From contig JAWRVZ010000132.1 of NCBI GenBank assembly GCA_037043235.1, positions 423,501 to 487,500 on the forward strand: DNA of 64,000 nt, in the 5' to 3' direction. This DNA is from Rhodeus uyekii. Its lineage: Eukaryota > Chordata > Actinopteri > Cypriniformes > Acheilognathidae. The translations under genes and the position numbers were made by a program. Of the stretch, positions 1-14,000 are shown piece by piece; the stretch's first letter is position 1, and each line of letters starts with the position of its first letter. The notes under the pieces were generated by a model. The model was not told the origin of the DNA and did no database searches. It was given only the letters and a program-made list of their open reading frames with translations.

Positions 1-541
1 ATCTGGGCAATCTTGATGATATACTGGACAATAATATATAATCGTCTCAAGTTTCAGTAAAAGACATTAGGAGAATCGTGACTATGTGAACCGAACCATG
101 GATCCGTGGAGATTTAGTTTGAGTTTATTAAACCTCTCACGATGGCAGGTGTGTGGACTGAATTCTTGCGCTCTCACAAAACCCTGAGACTGAGGAGAAA
201 GCACCGAACTGACCATTAAGTGGACGTAGTTCTGAAGAAGGTGTCTGTGGTGCACTTTGCATTTAATAAGAAGGCATTCATTGTTCCGAGTGAATTACGC
301 CGTGCACAGGTAAGATCTTCCTCCTCCTCCTCCTCATCATCATCATCATTACCTTCTGCGCTTCATCGGGTCTTTGTTTCAGCACCGAGGACAGATCCAA
401 ACACCTGCACCTGTGGGAACATCATGAACGAAAGCTGATTTCTCACCAATTCCGAAGCGAATTCAACTTTGCATTCTTAAACAAGTTGCATACAGGCGTA
501 CAATTTCTCCCAGATCAATTCTTCACAGGTAAGCAAGCATG
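1..541 (+). other. putative grm2 5' leader region with two candidate splice donors
   Basis: Non-coding sequence upstream of grm2. Two good donors are visible: CACAG|GTAAGA with GT at about 309, and TTCACAG|GTAAGC with GT at about 531. A matching acceptor, TTTTTCAG at 4939-4946, opens the exon that carries the start codon 109 nt downstream (4947 onward). The stretch between the donors contains an acceptor-like TTTCAG near 380, so either one long or two short leader exons are possible. No TATA box or start site could be assigned, and the gene may begin before the window. This is inference from splice-site quality only. Confidence 0.35.
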
Positions 542-3500
542 CAACACTTACAGTGCGCGTGCATTTGCGCACACTTTGGTCAAAAATCATTTGCATGATG
601 GGAAATATCAAACTGGTTGTGAATACCTGCACAGAGGAAGGATTTATTATATTAGCGAGCGATTTATTACATGCAGCAATAATCAGAGCAAGTCAAAGTG
701 CCGGAGAATTGCCTTATCGCGCGCGTGCACGGATGCTTTGGCATTTTTTGAGCACAAACCTGTCGAGTGATAGAGTACAAACAGGACGGGCTTGCGTTTG
801 AATGCTGCTTCTTTGTTTATTATAAATGCACTTGATATTTGAGCATAAAAGAAGTGTGATTGACAACCTGTGCACGCTCAACTCTGATCAACTTATTTCA
901 CCTCTGAAAGAAAGATCACTGAATGAAAACATTATGCATTATGCAAGCAGATGTAATGCAGAAATATTTTAGATTTGCAGCTGATTGCTTTCTTCTTTTT
1001 TCCACATTTTGGCTTGGAGATTTAATATAGCATTGCATATTTTATAGAAAAATGATGGTTTATTTTAAATGCCTATAAGAAATGAGTTAGACTTTAAGGA
1101 TTATATCAAACTATTATAACCAGACTATGTATTTGTGTTTAATATTCCAGACAGATGTTACCCAGACTGGGCAGAAGCATTTTCAGACTTGTTGAAGCAT
1201 TTCATTATGTGCTAGATTTCTTTAATGAAGTGCATTAATTACACCAAGCAAACAAACTGTTTATAAAGTCAGTGAATGTGGGTTTTGTTGATGCCAAATC
1301 AATCCAAAGAGAAATAACGAATAAATATATGCATACAGATATGAATAGCATAATCATTGCCTTTCAATAGATTTCACAATCTGGCCATTTAAATGCCACT
1401 TTCCTGTTGAGTAAATTTCTTGCAAAACTTAACTCTGACACTTTGAATCTGAATAGTGTAAAGCATCCATAGCAACCCACAGAGCAAAGCTGATTGGTCG
1501 TGCTGAGATAAACATCTCATAGTTAATTTGCTCCATGTCTGTGAATACTTTCGTCCTTGGCAATCTTACCAAGCCATTCAACTAATCTGGCCGTGCTCCC
1601 AAAGTTATCAATGAAACCAAAACGGGTCTTATAAAAAGGCAATAGGAACGTATATTAAAATCTTTGTGTGTGGAATAATATTATTATACAAATTTCATAT
1701 TTTTCCTGATATTAAAGGATTTATACTTTAAACTTATAAGCAGTCAAGCTGATGGTGAGCCCAGACTGGTAAAATCCCATCTGGTCTCTCAGTGTACACA
1801 TAAATTCAGCCAAAACAAGAGGATCAAGGAGACTAATTCTCCCACAAGTTCTTGGTTTACTTGGACATATATTTAATGGCCAAAAAACCCTGGAGTTTTA
1901 GATGAGCCCCATGTGGTGCGCTCTTCAATCAGATTACACGGAGAAAACAAAATTCAATGAAATTAAGCTCATTAATCATAATCATCACAGCGCAACCTGA
2001 TGGAAAACGTTTTTCTCACCCATCAGATGTGAGCGTTATTCAATTTATTATATTGTGTGTCATTAATAAAAACGTAGGTTCTCATAAAGAATTATATACT
2101 GATGTAATCATTAATTTAATTATATTAGCTTGATATCATTGTCACACCTCAGCTATTCAGATTTGTCGGACTGCAAACGTTTTTTGTGGATTTCTCACAA
2201 TTATTATTTATTGATACACTACGATATCTTGATTGCTTGCCATTTTGCTCCTGCTTTCTGTCCATTGCGATTTATAATGCACTCTGGAGCAACCTTGGTT
2301 GAAGTGCCTTATTCAAGAGCACAGTAATGAAGTGTCAAACTTCAGATGTTGACATTAAAATAAAATACTTTAACATTTATGTTGGGGGACAACTTGTGTA
2401 AATGTTTACTGTTCAAGTGAGACTACTGTTGTTTTTCTGTCCACTCCAGACCTCAGTTCATTACCATGGAGCGGTCCATTACCTTGACTCTTTTCTCTTG
2501 TCCAGAGAACAGAGGGTGCCGCTTGCTTCCATCTGTTCCAGGGTAGAGGGAAAAGCCATGATTAGTTTTTAATGTCATTTAAATGTTTTTGTAGTTTTGG
2601 TCAACTGCTCCTGCTGCTGTTGGTGAAATTTAGAAACCTGAGACTTATAGCTATAACCCTTCTTGTTTTCTTTGAGGACTTAAAAGCTAAATAACAAACC
2701 TAAAATTGAGGTAACAGATTGACTTATCATGAAACTTTGTAATACCATCAGTTAAACCTGTTACCAAATGTATTGAATGGGTAGAAAAAGAATAATAACT
2801 CTTCAAATATGTGTCACATTTGGTCCCAAACCAGCCAGTTCCTGGTTTAGTGGTTTAACATGAAGATAACAACACGTAGACAGATACTTTTTAGCGATAG
2901 ATCAAAGATACATTATTATGATCCAACCTCATATTTTTCCTATAAGAACAATTTTGTCCAGACATGGCTTTCCTGTAGCCCAAACAGTAGTGTGTGGTGC
3001 TTGCAACGCCAATGTCATGGGTTCGATTCCCAGGGAAAGCAAGAACTAATTAAAATGCCAATGTGTACCTTTGATGCAATGTAAATCGCTTTGGATAAAA
3101 GTGTCTGCCAAGTGCATAAATGTACAAAGTCTCAACTTTATCGACTTAGTATAATGCACCTATGATAACAGATCTCATATTAATTAGAATACATGTATAT
3201 ATCTTTATCACACTGCCTTTGCCACCCCAACCCACCCACTTTTTCTTGTTTCCATGGTAACGGAAGTTAAGGAAGAGAAACCTAATAAACAAGATGTTGC
3301 CTCATTACGCCAGCAGGGAGGGTACATGAGGGGAAACACCAGGAACATGCATGCTTTATCTTAAATTAAATCTTATATGGCATTTTTGAAAAGTTAGAGG
3401 TGAAGCTGCCCTGGCAATAAATTGATACAGTGTACCATTTAGACTGAAGCAATTGATACTTTATTTCTTGCAATTAAAAGAGAGTAAACCTACTAGTGAC

Positions 3501-4946
3501 TCATTTGCAAACAAAATCAAAATGAGATAATACATACATTTCAGAGAATTATATATTAGCTTTTATAATTGTATCAGTATTATTTTTGCTCATAATTTTT
3601 CAAAACCATTACCCCTAAAAATGAAAATTTTGCATGTAACTGATCCTGAACCATATGTGGAAGAGACGGAAATTAAATCTCAAATTGTGTGGCTTGTTGA
3701 GAAAAGATGTGTTACTCTTCAAACCAATCTGACTTACATTTTTCAAACTGACAAATGATGAAATTGTTAAAAGAATCCCATAGATTTACATTGAGTCATA
3801 TCTAGAGACCTCACGCCTCATTTATAAAAAAGTTACGTAGAAGCCGTCCTATGTCCTGTATTTCTCAAATGCGTGTACGTGTTTCAGAGAACAAATATGT
3901 ATAAAAAATGTGCGCACGCCTCTATTCCAAATGGGAAATCTATGAAACGTATAAAAGTTTCATTAAGTATCATTAACTTATAAAAGAACTCCAGTCACAA
4001 CGTTTTAATCCTTTCTTTGAGAATGGCGAGCTGCAGGAATTACTTAGATTTGCAAAAACCTGTAGTACTTCGACTCTCTGCCACAAGGAAAATTATGTGT
4101 CTGCTTAGACCGTGACGTGGGTTTTTTTCTGTATGCAACCACACAGAACTGGACCATGATGATTTGTATTTCCTGAGAAATTTGGATGTTGAGGAAACCT
4201 TTTTGAGACAAGGAAAGCATCTAATCAGTTGTTGAATTTCAACACCCTTTTATAACACACCTATGAGATACAAAGGTCATTTTATATTTACATCTCACTT
4301 TTCTCTTTGAGGATTCAAATAAGTTCAGTGAGAGACAAGATACAATATAGGTAATGCCAAAAATCAATAAAACAAAAAAAGAACTAGCCCAAACCGATGT
4401 AGAAAAGGCTCATAAAAAAATCTGAAACATGTGTCATGTGAAAACACAAGTGTGTAGTAGACAAGTAAAGGAGATAGCCTGGCGTCTCTAAATAGAGATG
4501 AAAGCTCTATCAGTCTGTGTGAGATATAGTTGAGAGAGACTTTCCTATCAGCTGAAATTATTTATCGTTTCATCTTTTCATCCTCTTCCCCCAGGTTGTA
4601 ATTTTTCATAACCAAAAAGATGATATCCATCACCTTTGACACTTTGAGAAAATTACGTAGTCACTGGGAGTTATTGATGTATTTGAATTAATGAAGCTAG
4701 AAAACGGAGCCTCACCTCTGAAATGTTGAGTTCAATCAGGATGAATAGCTATCTAGACATGCCCGCCTCCTCATTGCAACCACAAAACCTTATGAAAATT
4801 CAATTTCTTATGTAATATGTGACTCCGCGCATTATGTGCTCCAGTTATCAGATGTATTAATCATGCAAAAACAATGTTTTTCATTTTCAGTGTTTATTTT
4901 TGCATTGTAAGTCAATGAGTCAATGGTGTTCGTATCTATTTTTCAG
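542..4946 (+). other. probable grm2 leader intron, no gene seen
   Basis: AT-rich non-coding DNA between the putative leader and the first coding exon. It holds one SINE (2967-3120). No open frame here has splice context or recognisable protein similarity. A stretch near 3800-4000 (CCTCATTTATAAA and following) looks like an old DNA-transposon remnant but could not be assigned. Confidence 0.4.
2967..3120 (+). repeat. tRNA-derived SINE, copy 1
   Basis: A short element with a tRNA-like head: TAGCCCAAACAGTAG resembles box A, and GGTTCGATTCC is a perfect pol III box B. The tail contains CTTTGGATAAAAGTGTCTGCC, the conserved 3' segment shared by fish SINEs and LINEs. Seven copies occur in this window, and their similarity to one another is the main evidence. 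It sits in the putative grm2 leader intron, in the sense orientation. Confidence 0.8.
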
Positions 4947-5055
4947 GTGCTGAGAAGATATCGAGATGTGTCCACAATCGGCGGCAGTAAATATCTTGGC
5001 CAAGTAAAACACATAGGATAGTTTTAAGGTTTCCTCACCTCTCATAAACCCTGAC

Positions 5056-8000
5056 ATGGCTGGGGTTACGCACATCTTCCTGTTCCTGTTAATTCCTCTG
5101 GCCCAAACGAGCCCCAGGTACACCCCACCCCTGGCCGGAACAAAGCGGGAGATCATCATAGATGGAGACCTGGTGATCGGAGGGCTGTTCCCTGTGCACG
5201 AGAAGGGTGAAGGGACGGAGGATTGCGGTAAGATAAACGAAGAGCGTGGGATCCAGAGGCTGGAGGCCATGTTGCTGGCGCTGGACGAAATTAACCAGGA
5301 CAACCGAATCCTGCCCGGTTTGAAGCTGGGAGCCCATATACTAGACACCTGCTCTAAAGACACTTACGCACTAGAGCAGTCGCTGGAGTTCGTGAGGGCT
5401 TCTCTCACAAAAGTGCATCAGCCAGGATTCATCTGTCCAGATGGGTCAAATCCTGTGCCGGACGAATTGCCTCTGGCCATCTCTGGAGTCATTGGAGGAT
5501 CATATAGTGATGTTTCTATACAGGTAAGTTAGAATGTACATCAACCTAAACACAATGCAAAGCAACACACACAAAAAAGAAATCTATATTAAAATATGGC
5601 CAGTCTTGACTCTTGATCAATAGACCTGGCAGGTCACCTTGCACCAGAAAATGTTTAAATAATCCTAACCACCTTCATAGTGCATTTAGGTCCTTTTTGA
5701 CCTGTAAGAGATACATTAAACATAAATGCATACATAGTTTGTAGTATGTGAGTCAAACTTTGTAAAAAAGCGAAGACTGTCCAAAAACGCATAATTTATT
5801 CATTTAGTATCATTGATATACTATTATAGTTTTTCTTAGTATTTTTTAAGTAATTTTATATTTTTCGATTTTCATTTTAGTTATATTAATTTTGTTGCGT
5901 TTTTGTCATTTTTATTATCTTTTTTTTAATATGTCTGTATATTTTTTTTAATCAAGCTTTAGTTTTTTGTTTTAATTTATTTTGTTATTAATTCATTAAT
6001 TAATTTAGTTGTTTATTAGTTATTTTAGTACTTCAACTTATATCAATGAAACTAAGAAATGTTGCCAACTAGCTGAAATCAAATGTTTATTATATTTTTA
6101 TTATATGTTTATTTTATTTCAAATAATGACATTTATTTATGGTTTTACTTTTAGCTAACAACAATGCCACTGGAGGGTTTAGTTTTAGGTTTAGGGGTTA
6201 TTTTCTCCTTTGCAGGAAGTAGGTAAATCGCACGAAACCCATTAAGAATATTTCAAAATCAAATTCACCCTAAAAACTCAAAGAAGAAATTATATTTTGC
6301 ATTACGAAACTGAAGCCTGTTTTTAAGACCATTCTATGTTCATGACAATTAAACACATTCTTGTACCAAAAAAAAGAAATGATATATTATTTAAATGACT
6401 TGGCTCATGAATATTCATTAGATGATGCAACATTCCCTAAGTTTAAAGCAAGTAGACACTAGCAATAGTAGACTGCTTCTTGTGCAAGTATTAAATCCAC
6501 TACGAAGTAAAGAAAGGCTTCTGATTGGTCTAAACATTTTTGTTTTATGCAACTGGCTGCTTTTCTCAAAATAGTTCACTGAACTTTGAAAAGTGCTTGC
6601 TATGCACCTGCAAAAACATTGTGTTCAGTTTGTTGTCTGATTTATCCCAGACTATCATTAATATAGTTTCTCAACTTTCCAAATGTTTATTTGCATTCTC
6701 ACACATAGATAGTGTTATGAAATATGATCAGAAAGTGTTATAATACCAGTAAGCATAACATACCGAGGAAGCACTTCTGACCACATCTCTTTTAGTTACA
6801 GTACACTCAACTCCTCCCTATCAAACCCAAGCAACATATACATCCGCCCATAGCTCCGTCAGCACAATAGCTTCCTCCGTACAGACTTACCTCCTCCTGA
6901 GCGAAAAGCCCAGAGACTGTGAATCTACAGCTTGTTAATTATGGTTCTCTGCCTTTAGGCAGTGATTAGCATGAGACAACTGAATGTTAATTGCCCTACG
7001 CTCATGTTTTATATGGTTGGAATCCTGGCTTAATTGTTACGTCAGCTGTGCTGGAATTTACATTGCTAACCCTTGTATCAGTTTAGAGACAGATGGTCGT
7101 GATCTAAGCTCAACTTCAGCACTAGAAAGATGGAGGCCAAATTTTTAGGGTCAGAAATGTAATTCCCCCTTTTAAAAGAGTTCTAGATAAAGGAGTTTAA
7201 CATAATATGAGTACATACTACATGTTCAGAACTGAAAGGGTAACTGCTGATTTTCAACTTTGTATTGCTGGTAGAATATGTAAATGAACAGTGTTTAGTC
7301 ATTCTCTGTGTTATCTGGACCAAGAAATTCACATTTATTTGTCAGCAAAAGACAGCTCCAGGGATTTCATGAAAAGACAGAATATACTTCCACATTTTTG
7401 TATCCCACTGACAGTCCCCGATCAGCAGAGGGTTATTACATTTATATTTATGCATTTGGCAGATGCTTTATCCAAAGCGACTTACATTGCATTCAAGGAA
7501 CACATTGACATTCTAATCAGTTCTTGCTTTCCCTGGGAATCAAACCCATGACCGTGGCGTTGCAAGTACCATGCTCTACTGTTTGAGCTACATATTTTAC
7601 ATATTTTGGCTAAACAGCATTAGGGTAAAAATGAAACACTATGGCTTTCTTGCCTGTACACAACAGCATTTTGCTTTGGGGTTGGCCAGGATTGACAGAA
7701 CAGCAGTTCTTTTTTCACATCTGTTTGGCCTAAAACTCTGCGTTTGTGGTCCCCCAGTTTGAAATGTTGACTACAAACACAGAGTTTTTTCAGATTTTCC
7801 ATCATGGCGTTCCCTCCATATTTATGATTCGTTGCAGCATTTTGCCTCTGCCTAAACATGCTGGATGCTTCACTGGAAACCAAATGTAACTCACTCCTGC
7901 TAAATGCTTCGTCTTTGAATTCTTTCACCTGGGAACAATACAAGTCAACACCATTATGACTAAAAGTTTGAATTTGACTAAATGTCTTTATGACTGAGAA

Positions 8001-11000
8001 GTATTTCCTTCTAAAACAAGGTGGTATTTGACTGGTCAAGTGTATCCATAGCAGACTGGTGTGAGCGGCCTCGGTTGGCTACATGCTCAGTGCATTATGG
8101 GTGTCGACATTTTCCTACCTACTTGACAAAAGGGAAGACGACACCCTTTTTTCTCTGTTTTCTCTAGTCAAGTAGCACCGATATCAAGGTTTCGCCTCGC
8201 TACAGTATAGACAGACAAGTATTATTGAAAGACTATTTTGCCAGTGGTGAAGTACACCTTTAAAACATCATAAAACATTAAATATTGTCTCCAATAATTG
8301 ATATAAAGTTGATGTAAATATAGATGAAAAATTTTAGCTTAATCAAAAATTAGAAAAATTACTGCCATGGCAGTTAACTGAAACAGAGAAGTGGAAGTAA
8401 TAAAACTAAATATAAAGCTAAAATAAATTTATAGTTTTCTTTTCTGTAGCTCAATCAGTAGAGCATTTGGTGTTTACAACGCCAAAGTCACGGGTTCGAT
8501 CCCAGGGAAAGCAAGAACTGATTCAAGGTGTTCCTTGTATGCAGTGTAAGTCGCTTTGGATAAAAGCGTCTGATAAATGCATGAATAAATGCAAGCACAG
8601 CAAAATATATATAATAATAAATATTTAAACTAAAATTAAAAATAAGCCAATTCAAATAATTAATAAATACTAAATTACACTAAATTGTTCACTGTGAACA
8701 CTGTTCCCACTCCATAAACAACATTTACTAAAACCATAAGATACAAAAATGTACACTACTAACGTCAGCCCAGCCCATGCTTCAACTACGATGACATGGG
8801 GTTCAAAATCATCTCTATTGATCTATTTGTATATATATAAAATATATAACAAAGTGTTTTAATTATGCTTTATAAGATACCAAGAAACGAATGCACATAT
8901 ATATTGAGCAGAGGGAAGGTTGTGGGAAGGTTGTCACAGCCAGCGACAGCAATTGAAGGTCTCAGAGGAGCTTTTCCAACTGTGCTGGCCATCAAGGCCA
9001 TGACAAGCCTGCCAAAGCTCATGCCACCTGTCCAGCACTGGGGTGAAAGAGCTTCGAGGGGTCTTCAGGCAGCCTGGAGCTCGTTCAGCCCAGTACTAAA
9101 TGAGAGGCGCTCTTGGCAGGGAACCCAAAGAAGCATGACACGACTGAACATGAATATAAAGGAGACAACACACAGGGTAGCACATGTCCTCACTGGTTTT
9201 CTCACACCTGTTTTTCACCCTTTGCCATCTGGATTGTGAGATGAAATCAGGGCTAACATATTACCATTCATCGGTTGATGGTACAACGCTTAATATGTGT
9301 GTGTGGGTAATGGCGGCGGGAGGCAGAGCTATATCGAGTGCTGGAGTGGGTGGTGGTGATGAGATTGGCAGACTATTCTGCTAATTTCGTGAGTGACAGG
9401 TCCCTAGAGAGGGAATAAACAAAATCGTCATGGTTTAACAACTCCCAACACACGTCATTCTTGATAGCTTAATTATCTCATGGTTAAATTCATATTCATA
9501 ATGCACATATTTGCATGCAAAACGTGGCTTGTATTTCCTTTCATCATATAGATATTAAAAGAAATACCTCACACAAACATTTCTTTCATCATATTTAATC
9601 ACCGAAATGTCATTTCAAACCCATTTGACGAAAATCCAAAGCAAAATAAGCACCAAAATTATAAAAACCATGTGGCTCATGCACTTTATTCCAAGTGTTT
9701 TGACGTCATATGATGATGTGAAAAACAACTTTCTGAAACTCTTTTTCTGAAACTCTTTTCACTTGCTGGTCAAAATAGTGTAAATGCAATGAAAACTCCC
9801 AAACATGCTTTAATAAATGCTTTAAATGCAACAAACCAGTCTGCAAACCAATTGCAAATATTTTTTGAATGTGTAATTTATCATATACACCGTATAAATT
9901 ATAATACGTTTTCATTTGCTGATTTGCACGGCTTGGTTAACCAGGTCAATAAGAAACAATTCACTACTAATTTTCTGATTAGTAGTTAATTGACACTTAC
10001 TAGACTCTTATTAGCTTGATTAAGCAAGGTGTGAAAATGAGCTAAAAACACATATTATACAGACTTCATTTTTAATGATATTTGAACCAGGCCAATGAGA
10101 AACAATTAACTACTAATTTTCCTAATTACTATTCAAATGTGTCATTAAAAATGTCTACAGACAAGTTCCTTGTTTAAAAACTATATAGGCACTTCATAGG
10201 TTCGCTGTGCTCATCCCCGGCGGCAAACCACTGAAATTTCTAAATGTTTTGAAAGAGTTATGAAATGATCAACATGACTTTGGGAGAGGAACCAAATGTT
10301 TATTCACTGAAAATCTCCTTGGAGTTCATTAGAGTGCCGATGTCTGAATCGTGATAATGTTTTTTGGGTCTGATCTTTTTAAACAAATAGGTTGATCCAG
10401 TTCACAAAACTAGTCCAAATTATGCAATCACAACCAGACTGATCAGGCTCACCGGATTGGCAGATCATCAGTGAATAGTGGCATAAAGTTTGATCACTCT
10501 AAGCTATCGTGTCACTTTAGAAAGACTCAAATTTGCCATATTTATGGTGCTTTTGCACCCTTTTTTAAGCTTGAAAGTTCTATCATTGTTAATATATGGC
10601 TGTTAGAGTGAGGTTTAAAACAACATAAGTGTGAGTAAATCATTTTTAATAGTTAACTTATTATCTGAATTAAATGTTTTCATGTCAGATTGCTCTGATT
10701 AAAAGGGCAGAAAACAGTTTTTGTGAATGTGAGACATTTGGAGAGTTTGACACGTATTGAAGAATGCATTTGATAATGTCAACCAATCAATAGGCGCCAT
10801 GCTCTTTTCATCGCCAGCACATTTTCTCTCCCGCACAAGGTGACGGAATATATTATCAAATTTCTCCAGCACACAATATGTGTGTGTGTGTGTTAGCACA
10901 CAATTATAAATAATAATGACATGCATAAGAATAAAGAACAAAATGGTACCCTTAGGTACTGCGTGGAACTAGGAGCAAGTATTGTCTTACTATTTCATGC

Positions 11001-14000
11001 TTGCGAGTCTCTTAAGGCGAAGAAGTTGTTTGCTAGGAGTCACTGTTCGTTAGTGTTTCTGTATTAATAACAGTGTGTGTGCTTGTGTGTGTGTGTGTGT
11101 GTGTGTGTGTGTCTCAAGGTCACTCATATGGAGATCTCCACTGTGGTCTGAGACACTGAAAATGTTAATAGGTTGTAACTGCATGTGGTGTTCTTGGGAT
11201 GCCAAAACAACAGACAAATAACGCTTATAATGAATGCCATGTAAATGCCAAGTCATTTGCATTTCCCACATAATTAAAGAGAATTAGAACTAAATTATAA
11301 TTAGCACTCATTGAAATAAACCAATTTCAGACCGCTATGCATACCTTGTTTATTTGTTTGTCATATTTAGTCCTTTGCAATGCTCTAGCTCTTACCATAG
11401 AGTGAAGACACCGCTTGGCTCTGTAGCACTTGATGAAGAAGTGTCCTGGGAAAAAACAGATGGTGTTGTTATGTTAGTAGGAGGCTGGGAAAGCTTGAGA
11501 AGGGGTTTTGCTGTCACAGAGCATCACTTGACCCTGTTTAGCCTTTCGTTTGGTTGTGCAGCTCATATAAAGGGCCGGGTCAGACGCTTACTCGTTCTTT
11601 CACATCCCTCTCTTACTGCTGGAACAGATGAACCTTTGTTTTTGATCAGCCTTTGAGAACCATTTTAAACAAGCTGAGAATTGCACAAGGATTGGATTAT
11701 CAACTGTTTAATATGTTAAAACTAAGAATTACATGTCAAGCTAAATTGTGGACAGTATTTTTAAATGTTTTGATGGAAATTTGAGAGTTACTGCCTCTGG
11801 AAGACTTGCAACCACAATCCCATAGCTGTGTCCCAACTTTCGAAAGCCACTCTGCGATGAAGACTCCCAACTTCTTTAAATGAGGCCTCTAAATGTGTCC
11901 TTCGTTTCCCGTGAAGTGAAGGATACAACAGATGGATCCTTCACAGCCTTGCTTGCACCAGTATTCACTGCAGGTCAGTTATGATAGGATTTTTTGAGAG
12001 AAATCACCGGATTATACTTTTTTTGTATAAAAAAGTATATATAGTTGTCTCAATCGCTAGTCAACAAAAACAATCATCAATCGGCTAGACCTTTTGAAGT
12101 CAAGGCCTTTGCAGTCTGAGTTCTTCATAGGATGCAGCCTTTGTGTGCTTTTTGCCAGGTAGTTTGTTACGTAATTACTTTGGTATTTTTGTTGCTAAAA
12201 CATTACTAGATAATAGGGTGTTCAAGCTGGTTGCTATGGTGTTGCTAGGTCCGTGGTTCTCAGCTTTTTTGAGTCGAAGGCACCCCATTTTCCAAGAAAA
12301 TATTATACTTTTGCATCTCGATTTCAAACTTGGTTTAAACATAAGTAAAAAAATAAGTAAATAAAAAATGCTTTTAAATAATTATATTTCTTAATAACAA
12401 AGGTTTCAAGAGCTAAATGTTCTTCGGGATTCACTCTTTATGAGCAATTAATTTATTTCTGTAATTTGTACCCAATAAAATATTTTAGCACTTGAAAAAC
12501 AGAAAAAAAGTGACTTGGCTTTTAAAGATTTTACTAATTTATAGATATTAAATTGTTAAAATTCCTTTATATATCCAGGTTTTCTGTGACACTGGGAACC
12601 TTGTTTCTTAAAATAGATATTGGTGAGGGTAAAAGCCTTTTTGTCTTATTTTAAATATTTTGTAGGTCATCTTATGGCCCCTCGTGGGTTCCAGCTCCCT
12701 GGTTGAGAACCACTGTTCTAGATGGTTGCTAGGGCGTTCTGGCTGATTACTAAGGCATTGCTAGGTGGTTGCTAAGGTGTTCTGGGTCATGCTCAGATGC
12801 TGCTTACTGGCTCAAAAGAAGCTCATGTCTGTATTATATACTGCTCTCTAAACATGACTTGGGATCCTTCCCTCAACAACAATTTTTGCTTTAATCGCAC
12901 TTTCAGTGTGCACATAAATGCACTTTCAGTGGCGATGACAATGTCACGTATTGCTGCTTTTAGAGTCTCGCTGGAACTTAAGCCATTATGATTTGCAGCA
13001 AGAACCTCCTCTTAGTATGGGAAATGCAGCATGGTCTATATCTCCATGTTCCGCTGCCTGGGTCGGGCAACAGTACTCACACTAGAGTCAGATCAGGTGA
13101 TCCCTGTCAAATGCTTCAGTGGTGTTCTAGCAGTTTCTGCTTCCTGTAAAAAATGAATGTGTTGATAGTTAACTGGAATATCAACATCTGCTCAAGCTTC
13201 TGAAGCTGAGAAACAGTGGCCAGTGACGCCTATGAAGTGTTAACGACTGCATTAGATTTTCCAGACAGCTCACACACATTAACAACACAGCTCGTTTAAT
13301 TTGTGTGGCAATTCCTTAGAAAAATTAAATGCCAGGAGAAAAACAGGGCTAATTCAATGTCAACATAATTTAAGTAACAACGAATGATCATTGTGGTTCC
13401 ACTTTCCACAGATTTTTTTACTTTTGTTTACGATTTAGCCTGACAATTGTCAAATTTATCAGAGGTGAGATGCCAAACTAGCATTCTTCCTCTGTGGGAA
13501 ATTGCACTTGTCTAAATGAATCAGATTTTCTCAATTTCACCTCTTAGCAGACTGTCTGCTCTCCCTCAGGCTTGAATGAACTGAGCTTTTTAAGTGTGCT
13601 TGTCAGAGACTGACATGTAAGTGTATTACCCATCAGCTCTAATGTCTGTCAGTTGAGAGTTAAGGCCAACAGCTACAACCAAATAATTTAGTTACATTTT
13701 AAATGAATATTTAATCATGCTACCCTCCTTATTGACCCAAAACACTCATATCAGGCTTCTACGTCCTGTCCTCCTCTTGCTAATTCATTAACAATGTAAT
13801 AGAAATAAAGATTGTATGGTCTATAACAAAAAAAAGGCAATATTCTCAAGTAACAAAAATAGACCATTTTCTCTTTTCTCTGTCAACACTTTCAGTGTAA
13901 ATGTGAAATTGCTCCCAAATCAGATTTTGAAGGTGTCATGGCCCGAGGAAAACTTGCACCATATCTTAAATTATCATTTTGTCCGCTAGCACACTTATCT

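Noticed and set aside
3790..4000. Possible Harbinger-type or other DNA-transposon remnant
   Set aside because: Some suggestive CCTCATTTATAAA sequence, but no paired termini or target duplication could be found.
8865..9239. 124-codon ORF in the large grm2 intron
   Set aside because: No recognisable similarity, no splice context and no partner exon; length is within chance for this much sequence.
11354..11656. 100-codon ORF in the grm2 intron
   Set aside because: No domain, no repeat coding signal and no splice sites at its ends.
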